Positions 46,645 to 55,938 are shown, counted from the first letter of the stretch. The stretch is 64,000 nucleotides of DNA from Palsa-1392 sp963819975 (GCA_963819975.1 CAWFYE010000018.1:62001-126000), one strand, 5' to 3'. The notes: generated by a model not told the origin, from the letters alone. Translations and numbers: made by a program.

Positions 46645-47391
46645 GTGAAACACCGTCTTTCCTCATTGCTGATTGGCGTTCTCCTCTGTCTCGCCGTTGC
46701 CCCAGACGTGGTTCGCGCGGGCCAGGCGCAAACGTGGCGTGACAGCTACGCCCGACTCCTGTCCAAGTACGGCACGAGCAGCGGGGTGAAGTATGCCGCC
46801 TGGAAAGGTAACCCGACCGACATGCAAGCCATCCAGCAGGTCGTCGACGGGATCGCGCAGGAAAAAATTTCCGGCCTGGGCAAAGAGGAGCAGCTCGCTT
46901 TTTACCTCAACGCTTACAACGCTTGGATCCTGCATGAAGCCCTCGGCAAATACCCGACCAAGAGCGTGAAGGATCTGCTCTTCACCTTTTTTACCGGGAA
47001 ACGCATCAAGGTCGCCGGGGAGGAGATGAGCTTCAATCACCTCGAGAAAGACATCATCCGGCCGAAGTTCAACGAACCCCGGATTCATTTCGCGCTCAAT
47101 TGCGCGAGCCGCAGTTGTCCGCCCTTGAATCCGGAGCCGTTCCGGGCCGATAAGCTCGACGCGCAACTCGAAAAACTCTCCGTCGCCTTCGTCAATTCGC
47201 CAAACGGTGTTGACTACAACGCGAGCAAAAAAACTGCCGCCCTCTCCGCGATTTTCAACTGGTACAAAGACGACTTCAAAGCTATCGGTGGCCCGGTCGC
47301 CTTCATTAACAAGCGGCGCAACCAGCCCCTGCCTAACGACACCAGAATCACCTACCAGAATTATGACTGGTCGTTGAACGAAGCGAAGTAG
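46645..47391 (+). CDS. Secreted DUF547 protein
   Basis: 248 residues from a GTG at 46645, giving a clear signal peptide (LSSLLIGVLLCLAVAPDVVRA). The DUF547 domain has FYLNAYNAWILHEAL near residue 90, NHLEKDIIRPKFNEPRIHFA and the conserved NCASRSCPPLNPEPF. Distant relationship to papain/NlpC-like folds has been proposed for the family; activity is unproven. Divergent from the NHL gene. An upstream extension lacks any homology. Confidence 0.85.
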   Translation: MKHRLSSLLIGVLLCLAVAPDVVRAGQAQTWRDSYARLLSKYGTSSGVKYAAWKGNPTDMQAIQQVVDGIAQEKISGLGKEEQLAFYLNAYNAWILHEALGKYPTKSVKDLLFTFFTGKRIKVAGEEMSFNHLEKDIIRPKFNEPRIHFALNCASRSCPPLNPEPFRADKLDAQLEKLSVAFVNSPNGVDYNASKKTAALSAIFNWYKDDFKAIGGPVAFINKRRNQPLPNDTRITYQNYDWSLNEAK

Positions 47392-47424
47392 CGCACCGTA
47401 TGACCCTGACAGACCGCTGACGGG

Positions 47425-47515
47425 TGTAGACGTCGCCCTCTGGGCGACGCTGGCATAAGCAATGTCAGCGCCGGCGACAATTTCCTCCGCGTTTTCGCAG
47501 AGCGAAACGTCTACA
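47425..47515. repeat. Second TGTAGACG...CGTCTACA element
   Basis: 91 bp bounded by TGTAGACGT and ACGTCTACA. The left part holds its own hairpin (CGTCGCCC TCT GGGCGACG), the right part another (GTTTTCGC AGA GCGAAAC). It shares the right half with the element at 41679-41781 but has a different left half. It supplies the TAG stop of opcA. Confidence 0.8.
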
Positions 47516-48575
47516 GAAGATCGCGCACCTTCTCGACGGCGCGCAGGTAAACGCGATGCGGGCCGCCCCGCATCAACTCTTCCTCGACCAGCTCGACCAC
47601 TTCATTTTTGCTCGCCGGTAGCATCTGCCGCATCTTTCGGCCGCCGGTCCGACCGAAGAAGACGTCGAGCAGATCGGCTCCTTCGCGGTGCTCGATTCGG
47701 AATTCGGCCGAATCTGTCGTGAGCTGGCAGCCGCTGATCGGCTCGCCTTTTTTCTCTCGCAGCGCGATGCTGATTTTTCGTTTCCCGGCCTCCGTCTCTT
47801 TCGTGAAGCCTAACGAATTCGTCTTACCGCGACTCCGTTCCCATTCCAACTGACCGGCCAGCCAGCCGACGAGGAGGAGCGCGGTCGAGCGGAATTCCGG
47901 TGCGTGCTCGATCTCGAGTGTTTTGATTTCGTCGAGATGATGATGGGTCACCGGATGATCGAAAAACTGCGCGAGAGCGAGGCGGAGATGGACGAGGCGG
48001 ACCCAGTTGAGGTCACAAAGGACGATGCGATGTCGTGCCTCCTGCTGGGCGTCTTCGACCAGGTTCATCTGCTCGCCGAAATCGCGCCAGATCTGACTGT
48101 CGTAAATTACCCGATCCACCCAGGCCCAGAGCTGCGGATCAAGCGGAGCGCGGAATTCCTCCTGCCACCAAAGATAAAGCGGTAAATCGGAATCGAGCTG
48201 CGCGAAAACGATGTTGGGGAGAAATCCACATTGTTTGCCTTGGAGGGAAAATGAGAGCTGTTCCGAGCAGACCTGCTTCTTCCCGGCGCGGCTGACGTGA
48301 CAATGCGCGCTGATCCAGGCCTCGACCCGGCTTTCCTCCGCGCTCGGATTGGCCGCGATCACGATTGCGCGGCAGGCGTGCTCCTCGGTCAGGCGGGAGA
48401 GGATGGCGGTGTTCTTGCCTAACGAACCCGGCGCTTCGCTGTAAACCGCGAGGTTGATGAGCGAAGCGCGGGTCATGACCCCGTCGCCCGCGTCCCAGAG
48501 CTTTTTCAGCTCGCGCTGGATCTGACCGATCTCGACCGGAATTCCGGCGGTGAAAGCTTCGGTGGCGACGGGCAT
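47511..48575 (-). CDS. opcA: Glucose-6-phosphate dehydrogenase assembly protein OpcA
   Basis: Activator/assembly partner of Zwf, known from cyanobacteria and actinobacteria. 354 residues from the ATG at 48575. Recognisable segments: MTRASLINLAVYSEAP, HACRAIVIAANPSAEESRVE, ISAHCHVSR with the adjoining Cys-rich stretch, LPLYLWWQEEF and RVIYDSQIWRD. It lies downstream of zwf, as in other phyla, with a large heptamer inverted repeat between them. The upstream extension to 48617 enters that repeat and is less likely. Confidence 0.9.
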   Translation of the reverse strand: MPVATEAFTAGIPVEIGQIQRELKKLWDAGDGVMTRASLINLAVYSEAPGSLGKNTAILSRLTEEHACRAIVIAANPSAEESRVEAWISAHCHVSRAGKKQVCSEQLSFSLQGKQCGFLPNIVFAQLDSDLPLYLWWQEEFRAPLDPQLWAWVDRVIYDSQIWRDFGEQMNLVEDAQQEARHRIVLCDLNWVRLVHLRLALAQFFDHPVTHHHLDEIKTLEIEHAPEFRSTALLLVGWLAGQLEWERSRGKTNSLGFTKETEAGKRKISIALREKKGEPISGCQLTTDSAEFRIEHREGADLLDVFFGRTGGRKMRQMLPASKNEVVELVEEELMRGGPHRVYLRAVEKVRDLL

Positions 48576-48606
48576 GACGATCAGGCTGTGGAGCAGGGGA
48601 AAATGT

Positions 48607-48719
48607 CCAACACCCAACGTTTAACGTTCAACGTTTCAATGGAAGAGGTCTGAAACGAAAACGCGTCTTCGAAGAGAATCTCTGAATTGAGACGTTGAAC
48701 GTTAAACGTTGAGCGTTGG
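48607..48719. repeat. Large inverted repeat built of heptamer arrays between zwf and opcA
   Basis: The left arm 48607-48640 and right arm 48686-48719 (34 nt each) are complementary except at three positions, separated by 45 nt. Each arm is itself a 7-nt tandem array (ccaacgt, ttaacgt, tcaacgt; acgttga, acgttaa, acgttga, gcgttgg). A folded transcript would form a very stable hairpin between the two genes of the zwf-opcA operon. Confidence 0.85.
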
Positions 48720-48735
48720 ACGTTTTCTTTTTTTT

Positions 48736-50274
48736 TCACAATCTCCTCCACGCTCTCCCGTCCCTCGCCATCAATTCATCCGCCTCCTCGGGTCCCCACG
48801 AACCCGCCGGATAAGTGCACAATCTCGGCGCACCTTCCTTGGACGCCCACGCTTCCTCGATCGTATCGATGAACGCCCAAGCCTGCTCCACTTCGTCGCG
48901 CCGGGCGAAGAGCGTTGCGTCACCCGCCATCGCGTCGAGCAGGAGCCGCTCGTAGGCCTCGGGGCTCGCCTTCCCAAACGAGGTCCCGTAATGAAAATCC
49001 ATCTTCACCGATTCGATCCGGAAACTCGTTCCCGGGACCTTGGCCTGCATCCGGAGCGAAATGCCTTCATCCGGCTGGATCCGAATCACGAGCACGTTCT
49101 GGTCGATTGCCTGTGACTCGCGATTGAACAAAACCTGCGGCGCCTTCTTGAAATGAACCGAAATCTCGGTCCCGGATTTCGGCAGCCGCTTCCCGACCCG
49201 GACGTAGATCGGCACATCCGCCCAGCGCCAGTTGTCGACCCGCAATCGGAGTGCGACAAACGTCTCCGTCTGTGAATTCGGATCGACTTTCTCTTCCTCG
49301 CGGTAAGCGACCGCGGACTTCCCGGCGATGGCGCCCGCGCCGTATTGGCCGCGCACGACCTGGGTGCCGACTTCGTCTTCTTTGTAGCGCCGGAGCGAGC
49401 GGACCACTTTCACTTTTTCATCGCGAATGCTGTCCGCCCCGAGATCGGTCGGCGGTTCCATCCCGACCAGGCAAAGCAATTGAAGCAAATGATTCTGCAC
49501 CATGTCGCGCAGGGCGCCGGCCCCTTCGTAATAACCGGCGCGGTTTTCCACGCCTAACGTTTCCGCGGCCGTGATCTGGACGTGATCGATGTAGCGCGCA
49601 TTCCAGAGCGGCTCGAAGATCGCGTTCGCGAAACGGAGGACCAAGATATTCTGCGCCGTCTCTTTCCCGAGGAAATGATCGATCCGGTAAGTCTGGTCTT
49701 CCGAGAAAGAGCGCTGCACGACGCGGTTGAGATGGCGCGCGGATTTAAGATCGGTCCCGAAAGGTTTCTCGAGAATCACCCGCGCCCAGCCGCCGTTAGG
49801 CGCTTTGTTCAGACCCGCTTTCTGGAGGTTTTGAATGATCATCTCGAATTGCTCAGGTGAGGCCGCGAAATAGAAGAGCCGATTGCCGCGCGTCCCGCTT
49901 TCCTGGTCGAGTTGGTCGAGTCGCTTGGCCAGGCTTTCGTAACCCGCCTCGTCGCCAAACTCGCTCTGGTGATAAAAGAGCGACTTGGCGAACCCGTCCC
50001 AGATTTCGTCGCGCACCGTCTGCCGGGAATATTTGCGCGTCGCTTCCTCCATCTCGGCACGAAATTCGTCGTCCGTCTTCGGGCGGCGGGCGAAACCGAT
50101 GACCGCAACTGCGGGCGGCAGCTCGCCATCGGCCGCGATGTTGTAGAGCGCGGGCACGAGTTTGCGATGCGTCAGGTCGCCGGTTGCGCCGAAAATCACT
50201 ACTGCGCAGGGCTGCGGCACGGCCCGGGTCGAGAGGCCTTCGCGAAGAGGATTGGGTTGCTGTTTTTCGGTCAT
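48736..50274 (-). CDS. zwf: Glucose-6-phosphate 1-dehydrogenase
   Basis: First oxidative step of the pentose phosphate pathway, yielding NADPH. 512 residues from the ATG at 50274. The coenzyme motif GATGDLTHRKL is near residue 30, the substrate-binding RIDHFLGKETAQN (Lys-Glu) and the conserved EPLWNARYIDHVQI follow. The longer upstream frame has no homology. It precedes opcA on the same strand. Confidence 0.96.
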   Translation of the reverse strand: MTEKQQPNPLREGLSTRAVPQPCAVVIFGATGDLTHRKLVPALYNIAADGELPPAVAVIGFARRPKTDDEFRAEMEEATRKYSRQTVRDEIWDGFAKSLFYHQSEFGDEAGYESLAKRLDQLDQESGTRGNRLFYFAASPEQFEMIIQNLQKAGLNKAPNGGWARVILEKPFGTDLKSARHLNRVVQRSFSEDQTYRIDHFLGKETAQNILVLRFANAIFEPLWNARYIDHVQITAAETLGVENRAGYYEGAGALRDMVQNHLLQLLCLVGMEPPTDLGADSIRDEKVKVVRSLRRYKEDEVGTQVVRGQYGAGAIAGKSAVAYREEEKVDPNSQTETFVALRLRVDNWRWADVPIYVRVGKRLPKSGTEISVHFKKAPQVLFNRESQAIDQNVLVIRIQPDEGISLRMQAKVPGTSFRIESVKMDFHYGTSFGKASPEAYERLLLDAMAGDATLFARRDEVEQAWAFIDTIEEAWASKEGAPRLCTYPAGSWGPEEADELMARDGRAWRRL

Positions 50275-50466
50275 GTCTTGGAATGGCTCCGACAACTTAG
50301 GCAGATCACCGCGCGAAAGATAAACGAAAAAGCGCGCCGTCGTTTTTTGATTGTTGCTGAGTATCCGCCTCTCACGACGGTGACCGGCGACAGTAATTCT
50401 GCGAGCGATCATGCCCTTGTTTGGGCGGATCTTGATTTGTAGGCAGAGGCTGGACGACCGGCACTG

Positions 50467-52272
50467 TTAGCCCGGCAGCGGAAACTTTCTCGTCAACTGC
50501 TGCACCTGCTGCCGCACCTTGCCGATCTCCCGCTCGTCGTCGCGGCCGATGAGCGCTTCCGCAATCAGATCCGCGATCTCGAGCATCTCTTCTTCTTTCA
50601 TCCCGCGAGTCGTTACCGCAGGCGTGCCGAGCCGGATCCCACCCGGCTTGAAGATCGGGTAGGTATCGAACGGGATCGCGTTCTTGTTCACCGTGATTCC
50701 CGCCCGATCGAGCACGTTTTGCGCGTCCTTGCCGTTGATCTCCTTCGGCCGCAGATCGACCAGCATGAGATGATTGTCGGTCCCGCCGGAGACGATCCGG
50801 AAGCCATGCTTCGCCACTCCGGCGGCGAGCGCTTTCGCATTCAAGACTACCTGATGTTGATAGTCGCGGAAGGACGGCTGAAGCGCCTCGTGGAAACAAA
50901 CCGCCTTGGCCGCAATCACGTGCATCAGCGGTCCGCCTTGGACGCCGGGGAAAACCGAGGAGTCGATCGCCTTGGCGAATTGTTCCTGGCAAATCACGAT
51001 CCCGCCACGCGGTCCGCGCAGGCTCTTGTGCGTCGTTGTGGTGACAAAATGCGCGTGCGGCACCGGGCTCGGGTGTTCGCCGCCTGCAACCAGTCCCGCG
51101 ATGTGCGCCATGTCGATGAAAAGGAGCGCCTCAACCGAGTCGGCGATCTGCCGCATCCGGGGAAAATCGATGAATCGTGGATAGGCGGACGCGCCGGCGG
51201 TGATGAGTTGCGGGCGCACCTCCTCGGCTTGTTTGGCGAGCGCGTCGTAATCGATCTGCTCCGTCTTTTCGCTCACGCCGTATTGGGTGACCTGGTAGAG
51301 CTTGCCGGAAAAATTCGCTGGATGCCCGTGCGTCAAATGGCCGCCATGCGCGAGGTTCATCGTCAGGATTCGATCGCCCGGTTTGATGGCCGCGAAATAG
51401 ACCGCCATGTTGGCCTGCGCCCCGCTGTGCGGTTGCACGTTGACATGATCGCCACCGAAAATTTTCAACGCCCGATCGATCGCGAGCTGCTCGACGACGT
51501 CGACGTTTTCACAACCGCCGTACCAACGTTTCCCCGGATAACCTTCCGCGTATTTGTTCGTCAGGCAGGAGCCCTGTGCTTCCATGACCGCGCGGCTGGT
51601 GAAATTTTCCGAGGCGATTAATTCGATGTTCTCGCGCTGGCGCCGTTCCTCCTCGGCCACAGCCTCGGCGATTTCCGGATCGACCTTGCGGAGCGGACCG
51701 CCTAACGAGCCTTGCGAAGGCTGATCGCCGGCCTGGGATTCGAGATGATGAGGCATATTTTCCATGGTGGATCGTGGGGTTGAGCCCGCGCCAGCGTAGC
51801 GCGGGACCGCCAATTCGGTTTGTTCTACAAACGCGAGGACACTCGGTAAAGCCCTTTCGATGCTATCGGCGCATTCCTCATAAACGTTGCGCCCCATGCC
51901 GATCGGGTCGGTCAGATCACGCCAGAGGGTCTCGCCCGGCTCTTCAAACTCGCGGAGCAAAAAAGTCTTCTCCGCGCTTTGGGGAAAGAGGAGATGGATC
52001 GTCTCCAGGTGGGCGCTGGTCATGGCGATGATGTGCGTCGCGCGATCGACCAGGGTGGCGGTGAGCGGCTGGCTCCGGAGCGACGAGATATCGACTCCGC
52101 GTTGCCGGCAAACCTCGATTGCGTGGATGCTCGGTGGCTGCCCCCTAACGGCGTGCACTCCAGCCGCGTCCGCTTCGATCTCCTTGCGATTGCCGAGCAA
52201 ACGGCGGAACAGTCCCAAGGCCATTGGGCTGCGGCAAATGTTACCCGTACAGACAAAAAGGACGTATTTCAC
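50467..52272 (-). CDS. glyA: LMW protein phosphatase - serine hydroxymethyltransferase fused frame
   Basis: One uninterrupted frame from a GTG at 52272 (601 residues). Residues 1-155 are a low-molecular-weight phosphatase (Wzb/YwlE type): CTGNICRS with Cys8 and Arg14, and the general-acid Asp in TDPIG. After a Ser/Pro/Gln linker comes complete SHMT: LIASENFTSRAVMEAQGS, HVNVQPHSGAQANMAVY, and VTTTTHKSLRGPRGG with the PLP lysine (Lys247 counted from the internal ATG at 51765). SHMT makes glycine and methylene-THF from serine. Either a true fusion or two proteins from one frame with internal initiation at 51765. The frame extends further to 53040 antisense to lpxL; that part is rejected. Confidence 0.88.
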   Translation of the reverse strand: MKYVLFVCTGNICRSPMALGLFRRLLGNRKEIEADAAGVHAVRGQPPSIHAIEVCRQRGVDISSLRSQPLTATLVDRATHIIAMTSAHLETIHLLFPQSAEKTFLLREFEEPGETLWRDLTDPIGMGRNVYEECADSIERALPSVLAFVEQTELAVPRYAGAGSTPRSTMENMPHHLESQAGDQPSQGSLGGPLRKVDPEIAEAVAEEERRQRENIELIASENFTSRAVMEAQGSCLTNKYAEGYPGKRWYGGCENVDVVEQLAIDRALKIFGGDHVNVQPHSGAQANMAVYFAAIKPGDRILTMNLAHGGHLTHGHPANFSGKLYQVTQYGVSEKTEQIDYDALAKQAEEVRPQLITAGASAYPRFIDFPRMRQIADSVEALLFIDMAHIAGLVAGGEHPSPVPHAHFVTTTTHKSLRGPRGGIVICQEQFAKAIDSSVFPGVQGGPLMHVIAAKAVCFHEALQPSFRDYQHQVVLNAKALAAGVAKHGFRIVSGGTDNHLMLVDLRPKEINGKDAQNVLDRAGITVNKNAIPFDTYPIFKPGGIRLGTPAVTTRGMKEEEMLEIADLIAEALIGRDDEREIGKVRQQVQQLTRKFPLPG

Positions 52273-52385
52273 AATGATGCGAGACGCGACGGCGGCGGCC
52301 TGCGCCAAGGTAAAATTAAACGTCTGCAAGTCAACGAACCCGGGCTGCCTGCCGGCGCAAGAGAAGGCAGGGATCGCTCCGGAAA

Positions 52386-52512
52386 GCAGGAAAGCAGGAA
52401 AAGATTGGGAAAGGTGGAGGCCGGCGAAACAAGAATTGATTGCCGTATTAGCCATGAAAGTCCCGCGTGTTTCACGTGCGATCCTCCCTGATCTCTTTTC
52501 CTGCTTTCCTGC
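52386..52512. repeat. 19-bp perfect inverted repeat upstream of lpxL
   Basis: 52386-52404 and 52494-52512 are exactly complementary, separated by 89 nt. Each arm holds a repeated 8-nt word (aggaaagc twice). It lies in the divergent promoter region between the phosphatase-glyA gene and lpxL. Confidence 0.85.
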
Positions 52513-52536
52513 GTTCGTGAGAAATCCTTCTCCACC

Positions 52537-53532
52537 ATGAGATCGTTTTGGAGATCGCTCCGTCATCGACTCGAATGGATGGGCGTGAGATTGCTCGCCG
52601 TGCTCATTCCGCGTCTCCCCCGGCCGATGGCGGTGCAGTTCGCGCGCGTCGCCGGCGCGCTCGCCGCACGCCTCGATTTTCCAGGGCGACGGGTCGCGTT
52701 GAGCAACCTGGAAACGGTCTTTGGCGATCGCTTTTCCGCGGCCGATCGCGCCCGCATCACCCGTGAATCTTATCAGCAATTCGCCAGCACGATGATCGAT
52801 CTCTTTTGGAATCCGCGGATCAACAAAGACAATTATCGCAAGCTGATCGAATTCGAAGGCTGGGATGAATTCTGCCGGACCGTCGGGCCGACCGGGCCCT
52901 GCATCATCGCCGCCTGTCACTACGGAAACTTCGAATGGTTCAGCCTCGCCGCCGGGTACGCCGGGCTTATTGCGACGATCGTTTCGCAGGAATTCAAGAA
53001 CCCAAAGCTCGATCCCATCTTTCAACGACTGCGCGAGCAATCAGGCCACCGCTTCGTCAAGCGCGAAGGCGCGATCGTGAAGCTTTACAAAAACCTTCGG
53101 CGCGGCGGCACCGCGGCCATCCTGGTCGATCTCACCGTCCATCCGCGCCAGCCCTCGGTTCCGATCGACGTCCTCGGGATGAAAATGTCGGTTACCTACG
53201 CACACGCCTGGCTCCATCTGCGGACCGGACTGCCGATCGTCCCGGTGCACCAGGAGCCGCTGCCGGGCGGGCGTTGCCGGGTCGTTTTTCACCCCAAACT
53301 CGAGATCCCGCCCGGGGCGACCGAGCGGGAGATCGCGCAATTGTGCTGGGATCAATTCGAGCCCGTCGTGCAGCGGAACCCGTCTCCGTGGCTCTGGATG
53401 TACAAGTCTTGGCGTTTCCGGCCGAGGAATTCCACCCGGCCCTACCCCTTCTATGCGCATCCAGTGCGGCGCTTCGACGAGGCGCTCGTAGCGCCGGCCG
53501 AATCTGGGATGATTAATAAGACCCGAGCTTAG
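52537..53532 (+). CDS. lpxL: Lipid A acyltransferase (LpxL/HtrB family)
   Basis: Adds a secondary acyl chain to lipid A precursor at the inner membrane. 331 residues. One N-terminal membrane helix, then the acyltransferase core: His128-x4-Glu133 in CHYGNFEWFSL, KREGAIVKLYKNLRRGG, and the C-terminal WMYKSWRFRPR segment. Presence fits a Gram-negative cell with LPS. The acyl chain and position (lauroyl/myristoyl) cannot be read. Divergent from the glyA fusion gene. Confidence 0.9.
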   Translation: MRSFWRSLRHRLEWMGVRLLAVLIPRLPRPMAVQFARVAGALAARLDFPGRRVALSNLETVFGDRFSAADRARITRESYQQFASTMIDLFWNPRINKDNYRKLIEFEGWDEFCRTVGPTGPCIIAACHYGNFEWFSLAAGYAGLIATIVSQEFKNPKLDPIFQRLREQSGHRFVKREGAIVKLYKNLRRGGTAAILVDLTVHPRQPSVPIDVLGMKMSVTYAHAWLHLRTGLPIVPVHQEPLPGGRCRVVFHPKLEIPPGATEREIAQLCWDQFEPVVQRNPSPWLWMYKSWRFRPRNSTRPYPFYAHPVRRFDEALVAPAESGMINKTRA

Positions 53533-53751
53533 CAGCGCCAAGGTAAACGGCGGCGCACCAGCCGCCGGCGCAGGCTCTCCCGTCGGAAAGAGAGGGGCAA
53601 TAGTCTTGACGATATATGCGGTTCTTTGTTCTCCTCGGGTCGTGACCTCACAAGACCCCAAGAAATTCGCGAATTACCCCGCTGCCTAGCGGCACCAACT
53701 TCCAACTTCCCGCTTCACTCGATTCGGGATCAACCCCAACCATCTCAAACT
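53533..53751. other. Intergenic stretch with a hairpin after lpxL
   Basis: CGGCGGC / GCCGCCG (53548-53567) forms a 7-bp stem 16 bp after the lpxL stop, without a T-run. A TTGAC box at 53606 has no convincing -10 partner. No gene is seen. Confidence 0.4.
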
Positions 53752-55297
53752 ATGAAACCTCATGCTCTTCGCCCTCCAAGTGCAATCGCTCTGTCCGTCT
53801 GTTTCATCCTCCTCTTCGGGCGCGCCGCTTACCCCGGCGACTTCTCTTGGATCACAAATCCCGTCGATAACAATTGGAACAATCCGGCCAACTGGTCCCC
53901 GAGTTCTGTCCCCGGCGCCTACGATGCCACCTACTTCAGCACCTCGATGATCCGGGACATCGAGATTTCTGCAGGGACCGGGACCGAGAGAATCTTTTTT
54001 CGCTGCAAATGCCGAGGCTTTTACGATCACGGCGCCGCCCGGAGTGGATTTCGTAATCGAGAATGGCATCGTGAATGACTCGGGCGTGGAGCAGAATTTT
54101 GTGTGCCTGGCAGATGAAACCTCGTCGGGCGCTTTCGGCTTCCACGACATAAACGACGAACCGGACACGATTACTGGCCCGGTTACTTTCACGCAGCACC
54201 CATTCAATGCCGGCGATGCCCTTCCTCCCAGAGTGACCTTTACAATGGGCCGCTCAGGGGAAGGGACTTTCCATAACCTGGGAGCGAGTGTCACAGGCGG
54301 AGTCGGAGGCCGGACCGATTTCTGGTATGCGGCAGCCAACGCGGAGCGGAGCACCATAATTAATGATGGAGGAACGGCTCCGGGCGCGGGTGGCGGCGCG
54401 ACCCAGTTTGTCCTCAACACCCCGACGGCAGACCGGGCGACACTGATTGCCAATGGCGGCATGAACGGCGGAGGCGGCGGATCGTTTACCTTCTATAACA
54501 GCTCGAGCGGGGGCACGGCGCGAGTGGAGCTCTTTGGCAACGGCTATCTCGACATGAGCGCCTATCAGGGCCCCAGCCTCACAATCGGCTCCCTGGAAGG
54601 CGACGGGATCGTTTACCTCGGGAGTAAGACACTCGTCGTGGGCAGTAGCCCTCGCAGCACGGCCTTCAGCGGGCAGCTCCAGCCCGGGACGCCCGGCGGT
54701 GGGAGCGGGGAGGGGGCTTTGGAAAAAATCGGCGCTGGCACACTCACCTTGGCTGGCGCAAGCGTCTACACAGCCGGCACCACTGTTAGCCTGGGCACAC
54801 TAGTCGTCGCTAACAGATCCGGCTCGGCGACTGGCACAGGTGCGGTCAGTGTGCCGGCGGGCACACTCGGCGGGAGCGGCATCATCGCCGGGGCGGTAAC
54901 GATCGGCACAGGCAGGGGCACGGGCGCTTTCCTCGCTCCAGCATATGGTGGCAACCAGCAACAGGCTCTTACAATTCAAAGCAATGTGACTTTTGACTCC
55001 GACGCGATCTACACCTACACCTTCAAAGCTAAGGGAAACCGATCTAAGATCGACAAGGTGGTGGCCAACGGGGTGACGATCAACGAAGGAGCGACGATCG
55101 ACCTGAGCGGCACGACCCAGGAGAATCTCACCGAGGGGTTAATATTGACCCTGATCAAGAACACCGCCGTGACACCGATCGCCGGAACGTTTAGCAACCT
55201 GCCCGACGGCGGGATCGTGAATGTGAACGGGAACAACTTCCAAGCCAGCTACGCAGGCGGCGACGGCAACGATTTCACGTTGACGGTCGTGCCGTAG
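53752..55297 (+). pseudogene. Autotransporter-associated beta-strand repeat protein, frame broken at a T6 run
   Basis: From the ATG at 53752 a signal peptide (LSVCFILLFGRAAYPG) is followed by WITNPVDNNWNNPANWSPSS, the usual start of secreted beta-strand repeat proteins. After ERIFF the frame leaves homology at a run of six T (53995-54000). With five T it would read AANAEAFTITAPPGVDFVIE and continue to 55297. The rest is Gly/Thr/Asn-rich, with one clear repeat (EKIGAGTLTLAGASVYTAGT, then TVSLGTLVVA) and the family ending GNNFQASYAGGDGNDFTLTV. Candidates: sequencing error, slippage, or phase variation. No beta-barrel domain is present. Confidence 0.75.
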
Positions 55298-55414
55298 CTA
55301 TCTCTCCGGCTCAAGCGTTCTAGTGTAGCTGATGATCGCCGCCGGGACTGGCTACAACAGTAACAGAACTGTTACTGAGCACTTCTTGTCGCGAGCGTTG
55401 CTGCGCCGAAAACT

Positions 55415-55800
55415 CATAGGATCGCGACGGCGAAGATGACCTCCCCGGGCCCGGCCACGGGTTCATTAGCGTCTTCGATGCGGACGGTAACTTCGTACAG
55501 CGCCTAGCTTCGCGTGGCGCGTTCAACTCGCCCTGGGGCCTGGCGCTCGAGCCGGATCGGAATTTCGGAAATCTCACTGGCGCGTTGCTGGTCGGGAATT
55601 TTGGCGACGGCGAGATCAATGGTTACGATATCAATGCCGGAGCTTTTTCTCTGGGCGATGTCGAAACCGGATGGCACGCCGCTCCGTTTGGACGAGCTCT
55701 GGGCGCTGCACGTCATTGGCAACGCGGTCTATTTCACGGCCGGGATCGTGGAAGAAGAGCACGGCCTTTTGGCTATATTAAGTTCCATCGTTAGGCATTC
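55415..55800 (+). pseudogene. TIGR03118-like protein, C-terminal relic with frameshift
   Basis: The plus strand reads HGFISVFDADGNFVQRLASR, then NSPWGLALEPDRNFGNLTGA and LLVGNFGDGEINGYD. After a shift near 55660 it continues DGTPLRLDELWALHVIGNAV, YFTAGIVEEEHGLLAIL. This is the second half of the secreted TIGR03118 beta-propeller family. The N-terminal two-thirds and the start are absent. A TCGTTAGGC word lies at the end (55788-55796). The rest of 55298-55938 shows only the terminator-like hairpin below. Confidence 0.75.
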
Positions 55801-55833
55801 CCGGTCTTTTTTTTGCGGGGGTACCATAAGGAG

Positions 55834-55870
55834 CCGCTCTGCGACGCTTTCGTAGAGCGGTTTTCGCTTT
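55834..55870 (+). terminator. Terminator-like hairpin after the relic gene
   Basis: CCGCTCT / AGAGCGG, a 7-bp stem with a 13-nt loop, followed by TTTTCGCTTTATT. It ends the plus-strand relic and precedes the L,D-transpeptidase gene. Confidence 0.65.
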
Positions 55871-55938
55871 ATTCGGGCCTGTCGAGAGCGCGCGTCGGTT
55901 GACAAATGCCTCGTCATAAGCTCTCCAGTTGGAAAATT

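Noticed and set aside
50275..50466. Glycine or THF riboswitch near glyA
   Set aside because: The region is downstream of glyA, and the region upstream of its GTG shows only an inverted repeat, with none of the conserved riboswitch cores.
52273..53040. N-terminal extension of the phosphatase-glyA frame
   Set aside because: It is antisense to lpxL and has no homology. The phosphatase domain begins exactly at the GTG at 52272.
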